Below are positions 33,732 to 42,785 of a DNA stretch of 64,000 nt, piece by piece. The notes under the pieces are model-generated. The model did not search any database. It worked only from the letters and a program-made list of their open reading frames with translations, and was not told where the DNA came from. This stretch comes from JAANXG01 sp034520625 (GTDB lineage: Bacteria > Pseudomonadota > Gammaproteobacteria > Arenicellales > JAANXG01): assembly GCA_034520625.1 (NCBI GenBank), contig JAXHNI010000009.1:682001-746000 (forward strand). The letters are read 5' to 3'. The translations under genes were made by a program, and so were the position numbers. Positions within the stretch are counted from its first letter, which is position 1. The number at the start of each line of letters is the position of its first letter.

Positions 33732-34427
33732 TCAACCGGGTCGCTGGCCGAACAGCGCGGTGCCGATCCGCACGATGGTGGCGCCTTCGGCGATCGCGGC
33801 GGCGAGGTCGGCGGTCATGCCCATGGACAGCGTATCGAGCGCCGGGTCCCGGCCGCGCAGCTGCTGGAACAGCTCGCGAACCCGCCGGAACGCGGCCCGC
33901 TGGCGGACCGGGTCGGCTTCGGGCCGCGGGATGGCCATCAGGCCCCGCAGCCGGATGTTCGGCAGCCCCGACACGATTTGTGCGGCGTCCAGCAGCTCGC
34001 CGGGTTCCAGCCCGCCCTTTCCGGGCTCGTCGTCGATGTTGACCTGCAGGCAGAGGTTCAGCGGCTCGGGGGCATCGCGCTGTTCCGACAGCCGGCGGGC
34101 GATCTTCACCCGGTCCACGCCGTGGACCCAATGGAAATGCCGGGCGATGTCCCGGGTCTTGTTGCTCTGGATGCGCCCGATGAAGTGCCAGGTCAGCGCC
34201 AGGTCCTCGAGCTCGGACTGCTTGTCGAGGGCGTCCTGTACGTAGTTTTCGCCGAAATCCCGCAGGCCCAGCCCCGCCAGGACGCGGATCGCGGCGGCGG
34301 GCTGTTGCTTGCTGGCGCCGAGCAGAAGGATTTCGTCGGGATTTCTGCCCGATTGTCGGGCTGCGGCCGCGATATCGGCGACAAGCTTCCGGTATCGTTG
34401 TTTAATGACGGATTGATCGCTGGACAA
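33732..34427 (-). CDS. yggS: PLP-binding protein YggS/PLPBP
   Basis: This 231-residue PLP homeostasis protein has an alanine-racemase-like barrel. PLP Lys lies in LLLGASKQQPAA, where most members have AVSKT. FGENYVQDALDK, WHFIGRIQSNK and LSMGMTADLAAAI are classic motifs. The likely start is TTG at 34427, since no in-frame ATG exists without running into the pilT leader. It is divergent from pilT, sharing a short control region. Confidence 0.94.
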   Translation of the reverse strand: MSSDQSVIKQRYRKLVADIAAAARQSGRNPDEILLLGASKQQPAAAIRVLAGLGLRDFGENYVQDALDKQSELEDLALTWHFIGRIQSNKTRDIARHFHWVHGVDRVKIARRLSEQRDAPEPLNLCLQVNIDDEPGKGGLEPGELLDAAQIVSGLPNIRLRGLMAIPRPEADPVRQRAAFRRVRELFQQLRGRDPALDTLSMGMTADLAAAIAEGATIVRIGTALFGQRPG

Positions 34428-34428
34428 C

Positions 34429-34456
34429 TTGTGTACCCATCTGGCGCCGCTATACT
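34429..34456 (+). promoter_or_regulatory. Possible pilT promoter
   Basis: TTGTGT (34429-34434), a 16-bp spacer and TATACT (34451-34456), overlapping the yggS start region. It gives a leader of about 108 nt before the pilT ATG, which has GGAGAG 4 nt upstream. Confidence 0.4.
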
Positions 34457-34570
34457 CTGGAACGGGACCATAACCCGGGCGGGCCGCCGGGATACAGCCC
34501 GCCGGCCCGTTCTCGACGGTACACGAACCGGAGCCCCGGAAGGGCTTCGCTGCATGAGTAGGAGAGTTTA

Positions 34571-35650
34571 ATGGATATCTCTGAGCTTCTGGCATTCGCC
34601 TACAAGAAGAACGCATCCGACCTGCACCTGTCCGCCGGTATGCCGCCGCTGATCCGCGTCGACGGGGAAATCAAGCGCATCAATGTCGATGCCATGGACG
34701 ACCGCACGGTCCACGGCATGATCTACGACATCATGAACGACAAGCAGCAGAAGGCCTTCGAGGAGTTCCTGGAAACCGACTTCTCCTTCGAGCTGCCGAA
34801 GATCGCCCGTTTCCGCGTCAACGCCTTCAACCAGCACCGCGGACCCGCGGCGGTCTTCCGGACCATTCCCAGCATGGTCTGGGACCTGGACCGGATCAAC
34901 GCACCCCAGGTGTTCCGCGATCTGTCCATGAAGCCCCGCGGCCTGGTGCTGGTGACCGGTCCCACCGGCTCCGGCAAGTCCACCACCCTGGCCGCGATGG
35001 TCAACCACGTCAACGAGAACCAGTTCAATCATATTCTCACCATCGAGGATCCGATCGAGTTCGTGCATACCAGCAAGAACTGCCTCATCAACCAGCGGGA
35101 GCTCGGACCCCACACCCTGGGGTTCTCGGAAGCCCTGCGCAGCGCGCTGCGCGAGGACCCGGACGTGATTCTGGTGGGCGAGATGCGGGATCTGGAAACC
35201 ATCCGCCTGGCCCTGACGGCGGCGGAAACCGGCCACCTGGTGTTCGCCACCCTGCACACCACGTCCGCCGCCAAGACGGTGGACCGCATCATCGACGTGT
35301 TTCCCGCCGGCGAGAAGGACATGGTCCGGGCCATGCTCTCGGAGTCACTGGCCGCGGTGATCTCCCAGACCCTGCTCCGGAAATCCGCCGGCGGACGGGT
35401 CCCGGCCTGGGAAATCATGGTGGCCAACGCGGCCATCCGGAACCTCATCCGGGAGGCGAAGGTGCCGCAGATGTACTCCGTGATTCAAACCAGCCAGAGC
35501 GAGGGTATGCAGACCCTGGACCAGCATCTGCTGGAGCTGGTGCGGTCGCGGGTCATCACCGTCGAGCAGGCCCGGGCCCGGGCCGTGAGCAGGGAGAAGT
35601 TCAACATGGGCAGCACGCCCCAGGCGGCTGGTGCCGGAAGGGGGAGGTAA
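34571..35650 (+). CDS. pilT: Type IV pilus retraction ATPase PilT
   Basis: This 359-residue hexameric AAA+-like secretion ATPase depolymerises type IV pili for twitching motility. The N-terminus has the PAS-like NASDLHLSAGMPPLIRVDGE. Walker A GPTGSGKST is near residues 130-138, the Asp box is LTIEDPIEFVH, Walker B VILVGEMRD, the His box TGHLVFATLHT, and the retraction motif AIRNLIREAK is intact. The C-terminus is about 15 residues longer than typical. It lies 3 bp before pilU, the conserved pair. Confidence 0.98.
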   Translation: MDISELLAFAYKKNASDLHLSAGMPPLIRVDGEIKRINVDAMDDRTVHGMIYDIMNDKQQKAFEEFLETDFSFELPKIARFRVNAFNQHRGPAAVFRTIPSMVWDLDRINAPQVFRDLSMKPRGLVLVTGPTGSGKSTTLAAMVNHVNENQFNHILTIEDPIEFVHTSKNCLINQRELGPHTLGFSEALRSALREDPDVILVGEMRDLETIRLALTAAETGHLVFATLHTTSAAKTVDRIIDVFPAGEKDMVRAMLSESLAAVISQTLLRKSAGGRVPAWEIMVANAAIRNLIREAKVPQMYSVIQTSQSEGMQTLDQHLLELVRSRVITVEQARARAVSREKFNMGSTPQAAGAGRGR

Positions 35651-35653
35651 AAG

Positions 35654-36766
35654 ATGGTATTCACCGATTTTCTGAAACTGATGGTCCACAAGAAGGCCTC
35701 GGACCTGTTCATCACCGCCGGCGTGCCGCCCAGCCTCAAGATCGACGCCAAGATCGTCCCCATCACCCGCCAGGCATTGACTCCGGACCAGGCCCGGGAC
35801 CTGGCCTACAGCGTGATGAATGAGGAGCAGATCCGGCAGTTCGAGGCCGAAAAGGAATGCAACTTCGCCCTGAACCCGGTGGAGATAGGCCGGTTCCGCG
35901 TCAATGTGTTCGTCCAGCAGAACCGGGTGGGCATGGTCCTGCGCAGCATCGAGACGCATATACCGAAGTTCGAGGAGTTGCACCTTCCGCCGATCATGAG
36001 GGAGATCGCCATGGCCAAGCGGGGGCTGGTTATCTTCGTGGGCGGCACCGGCACCGGCAAGAGCACGTCCATGGCGTCGCTGGTGGGGTACCGGAACGAG
36101 CACAGCTATGGGCACATCATCACCATCGAGGACCCCATCGAGTACGTGCACGAGCATCGCAACTGCATCATCACCCAGCGCGAGATCGGGGTGGATACCG
36201 AGGACTGGGAGACGGCGCTCACCAACGCCATGCGCCAGGCGCCGGATGTCATCCAGATCGGGGAGATACGGCACCGGGAAACCATGGACAATGCGGTCGT
36301 GTTCGCGGAGACGGGGCATCTTTGCATCGCCACCCTGCACGCCAACAACACCTACCAGGCGCTGGACCGCATCATCAACTTCTTCCCGTCCGACCGGCGC
36401 GACCAGCTTCTGATGGATCTGTCGCTGAACCTGAAGGGTCTGATATCCCAGCGCCTGCTGCCCATCAAGAATGCCAAGGGCCGGGTGCCTGCCGTGGAGA
36501 TCATGCTCAACTCGCCGTTGATCTCCGACCTGATCCTGAAGGGCAAGATCGATGAAATCCACGACGTCATTGCCAACTCCCGCGAGCACGGCATGCAGAC
36601 CTTCGACCAGTCGCTGTTCGACCTGTATGAAGCGGACCTGGTGAGCTACGACGATGCCCTGCGCAACGCCGATTCGGAGAACGATTTCCGGCTGCGCGTG
36701 AAACTCGAAGGAAAAAACGCCAACGTCCAGGAGCTGGGCGAAAGCATGAAGAACGTCACGTTCTGA
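35654..36766 (+). CDS. pilU: PilT-dependent accessory retraction ATPase PilU
   Basis: This 370-residue paralogue of PilT supports forceful pilus retraction together with PilT. Motifs are KKASDLFITAGVPPSLKID, Walker A GGTGTGKST, ITIEDPIEYVHEH, VIQIGEIRHRETM and IATLHANNTYQALDR. A strong GGGGGAGG ribosome site lies 7 nt upstream of the ATG. It ends 36 bp from the convergent HTTM-type gene. Confidence 0.97.
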   Translation: MVFTDFLKLMVHKKASDLFITAGVPPSLKIDAKIVPITRQALTPDQARDLAYSVMNEEQIRQFEAEKECNFALNPVEIGRFRVNVFVQQNRVGMVLRSIETHIPKFEELHLPPIMREIAMAKRGLVIFVGGTGTGKSTSMASLVGYRNEHSYGHIITIEDPIEYVHEHRNCIITQREIGVDTEDWETALTNAMRQAPDVIQIGEIRHRETMDNAVVFAETGHLCIATLHANNTYQALDRIINFFPSDRRDQLLMDLSLNLKGLISQRLLPIKNAKGRVPAVEIMLNSPLISDLILKGKIDEIHDVIANSREHGMQTFDQSLFDLYEADLVSYDDALRNADSENDFRLRVKLEGKNANVQELGESMKNVTF

Positions 36767-36802
36767 CTGCGGTGGGCTCCCAGGCGCCGGCACCGCTGGA
36801 CG

Positions 36803-38230
36803 TCAATGCCGGCAACCCTTGGGTTCGCCCAGTTCGAAGTGCCGGAACGACAGGTAGAGTTTCTCCAGAATGTTCTCTTCGATGTAGTTTTCGGAGAAGA
36901 CGCTGCGCAGGTCCCGGGCGTTCTGTACGTGAACCCGCTCACCGTTCACCAGGATCGTAAAGGGCAGTGTGACGGACTGCTCAGGGTCCGTCAGGTACCT
37001 CTGAAAATTGAGCCACGGTGTTCCCAGGTCGTGCTTGTCGAGATAGCCGAGAAGCCAGTCCGAGGAATCGACGACTGATATTGTTTTCCGTTGGTAGGGA
37101 AACAGGTAAACGGGCTCGCGAATTACATAGTGGTTGGAAACGCCCCCTTCGGTGCGCAGGCCGGAAAACATCTGTACCGCACCGGTTGTCCGCAGGCCGA
37201 TGTAGGGTGCTGCGCCATTGACCACAAAAGCCACCGCCAAAACGTTCACCGCGAACGATGGTGACACCAGCCGGATGGCGGGGCTCGATTCGCCTGGTCG
37301 GCCGTAGCGAAAGACGAAGAGCATGAAAGCCAGTGCTGCCAGGCCGAAATGCGCGTTCGTCAGGTGCCAGTTCCCCAGAAGTGCAAACGCGAATGGAGGC
37401 ATCACGATCAATATCGTTGCCACTTGTCGACAGCCGCGGGTCTTCATCCATGCAGGTAGTGCCTGATCTTCCAGAAACCGGCGCGGCGCGCTTGACGGCA
37501 GGAAGAACGCGTGCAGCGCCAGAGCAAACGCGGAAAAGTGCGCGAGTGTCCCGAATGACGAAATGCCGATGGCGGCGTGGAAACTGATTCCCATGAGCAT
37601 TCCGTAGTACTTCAGTCTTGGCACCAGCAGCATGCACATGGCCGCGGCTTCGACAATCAGTGTTCCGTATATCGCCAGAAGCTGCATCCAGTGCGTGTCC
37701 GCTAGCGCCGAAACAATAGGCACACCCTTGATAAAAGGTACGGCACAGCTGGTTTCGGGGGACAAGAAGACGGGATTGATCTTGTGGAAGGTTCCATAGA
37801 AGTACATCAGAATGAGCAGCCAGCGACCCAGCGGCGCATACCGCTCCCAGTAGCCATCCAGAGCTCTGTCGACTGAACGGGTCTGCGCGAGGAGACCCAC
37901 CCACGCAGCCGCGATACCCAGATACAGAAACAATTCCATCATCAGATGCGTGGGAATCCATGGCAGACGCAGCCCGACTACGAAAATGCCGGCCGCGGAA
38001 AGCGCGAGGGCGGCTACCCGGAGATGGCTGTATATCGCCGCCAGGAAGCCGACGACACAAATGGCCGCCACCGCGGGCGTATGCACCGGATGAAAATGGA
38101 GCCAGTACTCCCATATTTCGTTGCTGGAACTTGTGTAGTGCCAGACGCTGGCCATGGCCAGCAACCACACAACGAGTGCCGAATGCTCACGTTCCGCAAG
38201 GTCCGGGTGTGGAGCTTTGCTCTCAGGCAT
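36803..38230 (-). CDS. HTTM-like polytopic membrane protein
   Basis: This 475-residue protein has about ten hydrophobic segments in its first ~330 residues, then a soluble ~140-residue tail. The membrane part has the HTTM (horizontally transferred transmembrane, vitamin-K carboxylase-like) look: LLILMYFYGTFHKINPVFL with a buried H-K and a later MGISFHAAIGIS. The start at ATG 38230 overlaps the DCC gene stop by 8 bp; ATG 38254 is an alternative. DCC-HTTM pairs recur in bacteria, but the reaction, if any, is unknown. The pair sits between pilU and the pyrC' block. Confidence 0.8.
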   Translation of the reverse strand: MPESKAPHPDLAEREHSALVVWLLAMASVWHYTSSSNEIWEYWLHFHPVHTPAVAAICVVGFLAAIYSHLRVAALALSAAGIFVVGLRLPWIPTHLMMELFLYLGIAAAWVGLLAQTRSVDRALDGYWERYAPLGRWLLILMYFYGTFHKINPVFLSPETSCAVPFIKGVPIVSALADTHWMQLLAIYGTLIVEAAAMCMLLVPRLKYYGMLMGISFHAAIGISSFGTLAHFSAFALALHAFFLPSSAPRRFLEDQALPAWMKTRGCRQVATILIVMPPFAFALLGNWHLTNAHFGLAALAFMLFVFRYGRPGESSPAIRLVSPSFAVNVLAVAFVVNGAAPYIGLRTTGAVQMFSGLRTEGGVSNHYVIREPVYLFPYQRKTISVVDSSDWLLGYLDKHDLGTPWLNFQRYLTDPEQSVTLPFTILVNGERVHVQNARDLRSVFSENYIEENILEKLYLSFRHFELGEPKGCRH

Positions 38231-38684
38231 CGTCCCGCCGCTGCGGTAGCTCATTGTTGTTGTGCAGGAATCGTCCGGAAGCATCGGGAGCCGGCGTCTG
38301 GCAATACGTCGTTTTGCCGAATACGCGATAACGCGTCCGGCCCACCAAGTCGTACACGGCGTCGCGGACCGGGCGGGGTATCACGCGGAGCGCTCGTGCC
38401 GCGCTCCAGATTCCTCCCAGTGATTCGAGAATCGCCAACCAGGCGTCGCTCTTTATCGATGCCCGGTTGTGCGCGATAAGGACAAAGGAGTCCGTTATGT
38501 CGGGGTCGATACCGTATCGCCGCGCCAGGTCACTGCCGGTGGATGACTGCAAATGCGCGAAGCGGTACAGCCCGTCTGGATCGCGGTTGATAATGAACCG
38601 TACTGAGGCGTTGCATAAATTGCATATGCCATCATACAGGACTATCCGGTGGCCCGGATCGTGGTTTCCTGGGGGCCCGTTCAC
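38223..38684 (-). CDS. DCC-family thiol-disulfide oxidoreductase-like protein
   Basis: This 153-residue DUF393 protein has the family motif VLYDGICNLCNASVRF (C21-x2-C24, the thioredoxin-like Cys pair) and later DSFVLIAHNRASIKSDAWLAILES (quoted as one shortened landmark, D-x-FVLI ... SDAWLAIL). A redox role is presumed but unproven. It overlaps the HTTM-like gene by 8 bp and is clearly co-expressed with it. The upstream gap 38685-38888 shows no gene. Confidence 0.9.
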   Translation of the reverse strand: MNGPPGNHDPGHRIVLYDGICNLCNASVRFIINRDPDGLYRFAHLQSSTGSDLARRYGIDPDITDSFVLIAHNRASIKSDAWLAILESLGGIWSAARALRVIPRPVRDAVYDLVGRTRYRVFGKTTYCQTPAPDASGRFLHNNNELPQRRDDA

Positions 38685-38888
38685 GTTGTCCTTTGATCTG
38701 GGTAAGGGGGTTTTTTCCTGATTGTAGACGATGCTGGATGCAGCGTTGGGCGCAGGTTGACGGATCTCTTAGGCGATCGATGAAGTAATGGCGCGCTGCG
38801 ATGTTTTCTTGCCTTCCAGTGCGGGCATTCTCGTCCGATGGTTCCGGATCCACGCTGACGCCGTAGCGGTGATGCGGGTACAGCGCTG

Positions 38889-40169
38889 CTACTTCTCGTC
38901 GCTGTAAACCACCTCGCCGCCGACCAGGGTATGGCGAACGCGGCCGGTCATGGGCCAGCCGTGGAAAGGCGTGTTCCGGCCGCGGCTCACCAGCCGGTTC
39001 GAGTCCAGCGTCCATTCGGCTTGCGGATCGAAAATGCACACGTCGGCGGCGGCCCCTGCGCCCAGGTGGCCGGCATCGATGCCCAGTATCCGCGCCGGCT
39101 CCATGGTCAGCAGGGCCACGGCCCGGGGCAGGTCCACGACTCCGTCAGCCACCAGGCGCAGGGTCAGCGGCAGCAGTGTTTCCAGGCCGGAGATCCCGGA
39201 CTCGGACTCGCTGAACGGCGCGAGCTTGGCGTCGGGCTCGTGGGGCTGGTGGTCGGAGCACACTGCGCTGATGGTGCCGTCGCGTATGCCTTCGATCAGC
39301 CGCTCCCGGTCCCGGGCGCTGCGCAGCGGCGGGATCACATGGCATTGGGTGTTGAAAAAGCCGATGTCGTGCTCGGTCAGGTGCAGGTGATGGGCCGTGA
39401 CATCCGCGCTGGCGTGGATACCGTCCTGCCGCGCCCGGGCGATCATGTCCACCGACCGCGCCGTGGACAGGCCGTTGAAGTGGCAGCGCGCGCCGGTGGT
39501 TTCCATCAGGGCCAGATCGCGGCCGACACCCACTGTTTCCGCCGCTTCCGGGATGGCCGGTAGACCAAGACGGGTGCTGATCTCGCCCTCGTGGACGCAT
39601 CCATTGCCCTGCAGCCAGGGATCGTGGGCGTGCAGGAACACCGTCAGGTCGAAGGTGGAGGCATATTGCATGGCGCGCCGCATTACCACGGTGTCCCGGA
39701 CCGCGTTCAGCGCGTTGCCGACGCCGGCGCAACCCGCCTCCCCGAGCGCCGCCATGTCCGTCAGGACCGTGCCTTCGAGCTGCTGGGTCAACGCGCCCAC
39801 GGGGTGAACGAAAGACTTGCCGATCTGTCGGGCGCGCTGCTGGATCATCTGCGCCATTGCCGGCGTATCGATGGGCGGAAACGTGTCCGGCGGTACGCTC
39901 AGGGTCGTGATGCCTCCGGCCGCCGCGGCGTCGATTTCGCCAGCCATGGTGGCCTTGTGCTCCTGGCCCGGCTCCCGCAGCCGGGCGCGCAGATCGATGA
40001 GACCGGGACAGACGATCATGCCGGAGGCGTCGATGGTTCGTGTTGCAGTGAAACCTTCCGGCGCCCGGTCCAGTGAGGTCACGGATCCGTCGTCGATATA
40101 CAGATCCGCCGTCCGGTCGACGCCGTTGGCGGGATCGATGAGGCGGCCGTTGCGGATCAGCACACTCAT
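38889..40169 (-). CDS. pyrX: Non-catalytic dihydroorotase-like subunit (PyrC'/PyrX)
   Basis: This 426-residue protein has the amidohydrolase fold of dihydroorotase, but the metal-binding H-x-H is lost. The normal D-x-H-x-H-LREPG reads D59-L-R61-A-R63-LREPG, and the MPNT segment reads VPPDT. In Pseudomonas an equivalent inactive PyrC' is a structural partner required for aspartate transcarbamoylase assembly. The overlap with pyrB (ATGA) supports the same role here. A separate active dihydroorotase should exist elsewhere in the genome. Confidence 0.92.
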   Translation of the reverse strand: MSVLIRNGRLIDPANGVDRTADLYIDDGSVTSLDRAPEGFTATRTIDASGMIVCPGLIDLRARLREPGQEHKATMAGEIDAAAAGGITTLSVPPDTFPPIDTPAMAQMIQQRARQIGKSFVHPVGALTQQLEGTVLTDMAALGEAGCAGVGNALNAVRDTVVMRRAMQYASTFDLTVFLHAHDPWLQGNGCVHEGEISTRLGLPAIPEAAETVGVGRDLALMETTGARCHFNGLSTARSVDMIARARQDGIHASADVTAHHLHLTEHDIGFFNTQCHVIPPLRSARDRERLIEGIRDGTISAVCSDHQPHEPDAKLAPFSESESGISGLETLLPLTLRLVADGVVDLPRAVALLTMEPARILGIDAGHLGAGAAADVCIFDPQAEWTLDSNRLVSRGRNTPFHGWPMTGRVRHTLVGGEVVYSDEK

Positions 40170-41137
40170 CAGCGTTCCGCCTTCTGGCGCCCGCCCATGA
40201 GGATCGCCATGACCGACATGCGCACGGCGATGCCGTTGGTGACCTGGGCCAGGATGACCGAGTGCTCGCCGTCGGCGACGTCCGAGGCGATCTCCAGGCC
40301 CCGGTTCATGGGGCCGGGATGCATCACCACTACGTCGGGACTGGCATGGGCGAGCTTGTCGCGGGTCAGGCCGTACAGGTTGAAGAACTCCTGCTCGCTG
40401 GCGATCAGGCTGCCCTGTATCCGCTCGCGCTGCAGCCGCAGCATGATGACCACGTCCACGTCCTTCAGGCCTTCCTTCATGCCGGTGTAAGGCTGCACGC
40501 CGAGCCGTTCGACTTCCGTGGGCAGCAGAGTGCGGGGCGCGACGACCCTCACGTCCGGCACGCCGAGGATGTTCAGGGCATGGATCTGGGACCGGGCGAC
40601 CCGGGAATGCAGGATGTCCCCTACGATGGCCACGCTCAGGTTGTGAAAGTCCCGCCGGTGCTGGCGGATGGTGAAGACGTCCAGCAGGGCCTGGGTCGGG
40701 TGCGCGTGGCGGCCGTCGCCGGCATTGATGATGCTGACGTGATCCGGCACGTGCCGCGAGATCAGGTAGGCCGAGCCGCTCTGACTGTCGCGGACCACGA
40801 ACAGATCGGTGTGCATGGCCTCGAGGTTGCGTACCGTGTCCAGGACCGATTCGCCCTTGCTGGTCGACAGCCTCGAGGCGTTGAGATTGATCACGTCGGC
40901 GGACAGGCGCTTGGCGGCGATCTCGAAAGTGGTGCGAGTGCGGGTGCTGTCCTCGAAGAACAGATTGACCACGGTCTTCCCGCGCAGCAGCGGCACCTTC
41001 TTGATCTCGCGCTGGCCGAAGTCGATGAAGCCTTCCGCAGTGTCGAGTATCCGGGTCAGCGTCTCCCGGGTCAGGTGCTCGGTGGTCAGGAGATGGCGCA
41101 GCCTGCCGTCGGCCGTGTACTGGTTGCCGGGAGTCAC
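40169..41137 (-). CDS. pyrB: Aspartate carbamoyltransferase catalytic subunit
   Basis: This 322-residue PyrB condenses carbamoyl phosphate and aspartate in pyrimidine synthesis. It has FFEDSTRTRTTFE (carbamoyl-phosphate loop), VIRHVPDH-type substrate loop, HPTQALLDVFTI and the aspartate-side LRLQRERIQ. The ~15-residue N-terminal extension fits PyrC'-bound enzymes. No pyrI regulatory gene is adjacent. It overlaps both pyrR upstream and pyrX downstream by 4 bp or less. Confidence 0.97.
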   Translation of the reverse strand: MTPGNQYTADGRLRHLLTTEHLTRETLTRILDTAEGFIDFGQREIKKVPLLRGKTVVNLFFEDSTRTRTTFEIAAKRLSADVINLNASRLSTSKGESVLDTVRNLEAMHTDLFVVRDSQSGSAYLISRHVPDHVSIINAGDGRHAHPTQALLDVFTIRQHRRDFHNLSVAIVGDILHSRVARSQIHALNILGVPDVRVVAPRTLLPTEVERLGVQPYTGMKEGLKDVDVVIMLRLQRERIQGSLIASEQEFFNLYGLTRDKLAHASPDVVVMHPGPMNRGLEIASDVADGEHSVILAQVTNGIAVRMSVMAILMGGRQKAER

Positions 41138-41634
41138 GATGTCTTCTCGCTGATCGTGAACCCGAGCTCGTCCGGGCCCTGAAGCTTGACGTAGCGGTTC
41201 GCCGACAACCTCAGGTGCATGCCGACGATGTCCGGCTGGATGGGCAGCTCCCGGCCATCGCGCTCGATCCCCACCGCCAGGATGATGGAGCGCGGCCGGC
41301 CATAGTCGAACAACACATTCATGGCCGCCCGGGTGGTCCGTCCCGTATGCAGCACATCGTCCACCAGCAGGATATGGCGATCGTCGATGTCCACGGGCAG
41401 GTCCGAGGTCCTGACCTGCGGATTGATGCCGATGCGCGTGAAATCGTCGCGATAGAAGCTGATGTCCAGCAGCCCCATCGGTTCCTGCAGGCCCAGTGTG
41501 CGGTGCAGGCGTTCCGCCAGCCAGGCACCCCCGGTATGGATGCCCACCACGTGGGGTTCCAGGGCCAGCACGTCCCGCATGCCGGTCTCCATGGCCGCGA
41601 GGATGTCGTCGACGTCAGGTTGTTGGTCGATCAT
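41134..41634 (-). CDS. pyrR: PyrR bifunctional regulator / uracil phosphoribosyltransferase
   Basis: This 166-residue PyrR has the PRPP motif HILLVDDVLHTGRTTRAAM and an N-terminal VVGIHTGGAWLAERL. In Gram-positives PyrR attenuates pyr mRNAs; in gammaproteobacteria with pyrR-pyrB-pyrX the binding loops are usually absent and its role is less clear. I see no obvious PyrR-binding leader here. It overlaps ruvX by 4 bp and pyrB by 4 bp. Confidence 0.95.
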   Translation of the reverse strand: MIDQQPDVDDILAAMETGMRDVLALEPHVVGIHTGGAWLAERLHRTLGLQEPMGLLDISFYRDDFTRIGINPQVRTSDLPVDIDDRHILLVDDVLHTGRTTRAAMNVLFDYGRPRSIILAVGIERDGRELPIQPDIVGMHLRLSANRYVKLQGPDELGFTISEKTS

Positions 41635-42059
41635 GGCTGCGCGTTCAGAAAGGATTCCAGCATCAGGGCGGCCGCTGTGTTGTCGATGTCCTGTTTGCGG
41701 CGCCGGCGGCCCGGCGCCGATTCGCGCAGGGTATGCCGCGCCGCTTCGGTGGACAGGGTCTCATCGATCCAGTGAACCGGCCGGTGGTACCGCTCGCCCA
41801 GACGCCGGCCGAATTTCGCGGCCCGGCGGCTCATGACCGTATGCTCTCCCCGGCCGTTATAGGCCAGGCCGATGACGAAGCTCTCCGGCTCCCATTCACC
41901 GACCAGCCGGTCGATGCCGTCCCAGTCCGGGCCGGTCCGGAATACCCGGATCACTGAAAGCGGGGTGGGCAGGCCGCCGGCGCGGCTGCCGGCGGCTACG
42001 CCGATTGATTGAGTGCCGAAATCGAAGGCGAGGAGGATGCCTGCCTGCGGTCCGGTCAA
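41631..42059 (-). CDS. yqgF: Putative pre-16S rRNA nuclease YqgF/RuvX
   Basis: This 142-residue RNase H-fold protein trims the 16S rRNA 5' end in E. coli. It has LLAFDFGTQSIGVAAGS (catalytic Asp), FVIGLAYNGRGEHT and DETLSTEAARHTLRE. The start is TTG at 42059, which overlaps the yqgE stop (TTGA). The longer upstream frame lies inside yqgE and is not family-like. It is part of the tightly overlapped yqgE-yqgF-pyrR-pyrB-pyrX run. Confidence 0.94.
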   Translation of the reverse strand: MTGPQAGILLAFDFGTQSIGVAAGSRAGGLPTPLSVIRVFRTGPDWDGIDRLVGEWEPESFVIGLAYNGRGEHTVMSRRAAKFGRRLGERYHRPVHWIDETLSTEAARHTLRESAPGRRRRKQDIDNTAAALMLESFLNAQP

Positions 42060-42619
42060 GCGTGCCCCGCCTCGCGGGAGAGCAGGGAAAGGTCGACACC
42101 GAGGAGGTTGGCGGCCCGGTTCCAGCGCTGTTCGACGGGCGTGGAGAACATCAGGTCGATATTTCCGGGGCTGCTGAGCCAGGTATTCCGGGTGATCTCC
42201 TGCTCGAGCTGGCCGCCGCCCCATCCCGCGTAGCCGAGGGCGATCAGGGCATGCTCGGGACCTTCGTTGCGCGCAATCGCCTCGAGTATGTCCCGGGAGG
42301 TGGTCAGACCGATGCGCTCGTCGATAGCCACGGTGGATTCCCAGGCGTCGGGCTGGTCGTGGAGAACGAAGCCGCGTTCACTCTGGACCGGTCCGCCGTA
42401 ATGCACGGGCTGGTCCGACCGGTTGCAGTCGGTGGATGGAATCTCCATCTGTACCAGCACGTCGCCCATGGTCAAGTCCATGGTGCGGTTGATGACGATG
42501 CCGAGGGCGCCATCCTGGTTGTGCTGGCAGATGAAACTGACGGTCTGCTCGAAATTCGGATCGGTCATGGCGGGCATGGCGATCAGAAACTGGCCTGTCA
42601 GGGACTCCGTTTCAGTCAT
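42056..42619 (-). CDS. yqgE: YqgE/AlgH family protein
   Basis: This 187-residue UPF0301 protein has LTGQFLIAMPAMTDPNFEQT at its start, ALGIVINRTMDLTMGDVL, HYGGPVQSERGFVLHD and LGYAGWGGGQLEQEI. Its biochemical role is unknown; AlgH was named for an effect on alginate in Pseudomonas. The start is ATG 42619, matching the family; an earlier in-frame ATG lies in the repeat-rich leader. First gene of the pyr run. Confidence 0.95.
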   Translation of the reverse strand: MTETESLTGQFLIAMPAMTDPNFEQTVSFICQHNQDGALGIVINRTMDLTMGDVLVQMEIPSTDCNRSDQPVHYGGPVQSERGFVLHDQPDAWESTVAIDERIGLTTSRDILEAIARNEGPEHALIALGYAGWGGGQLEQEITRNTWLSSPGNIDLMFSTPVEQRWNRAANLLGVDLSLLSREAGHA

Positions 42620-42785
42620 GGTGGATAGTATCGGCCCTGTGAATCGGGTTTTCAACCCGATGCGTCCACCGCTTGTCCAGCCCGCATGGTGCAACGGTCA
42701 GGGTGTTGTCGGGGTGCTCAATGCAGCGCCGTCCGCCATGGTGCAACATATGGGCTGGCATATCCTGTCACTGACACCCCAACAC

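Noticed and set aside
38889..40169. Active dihydroorotase
   Set aside because: The H-x-H metal ligands are replaced by Arg.
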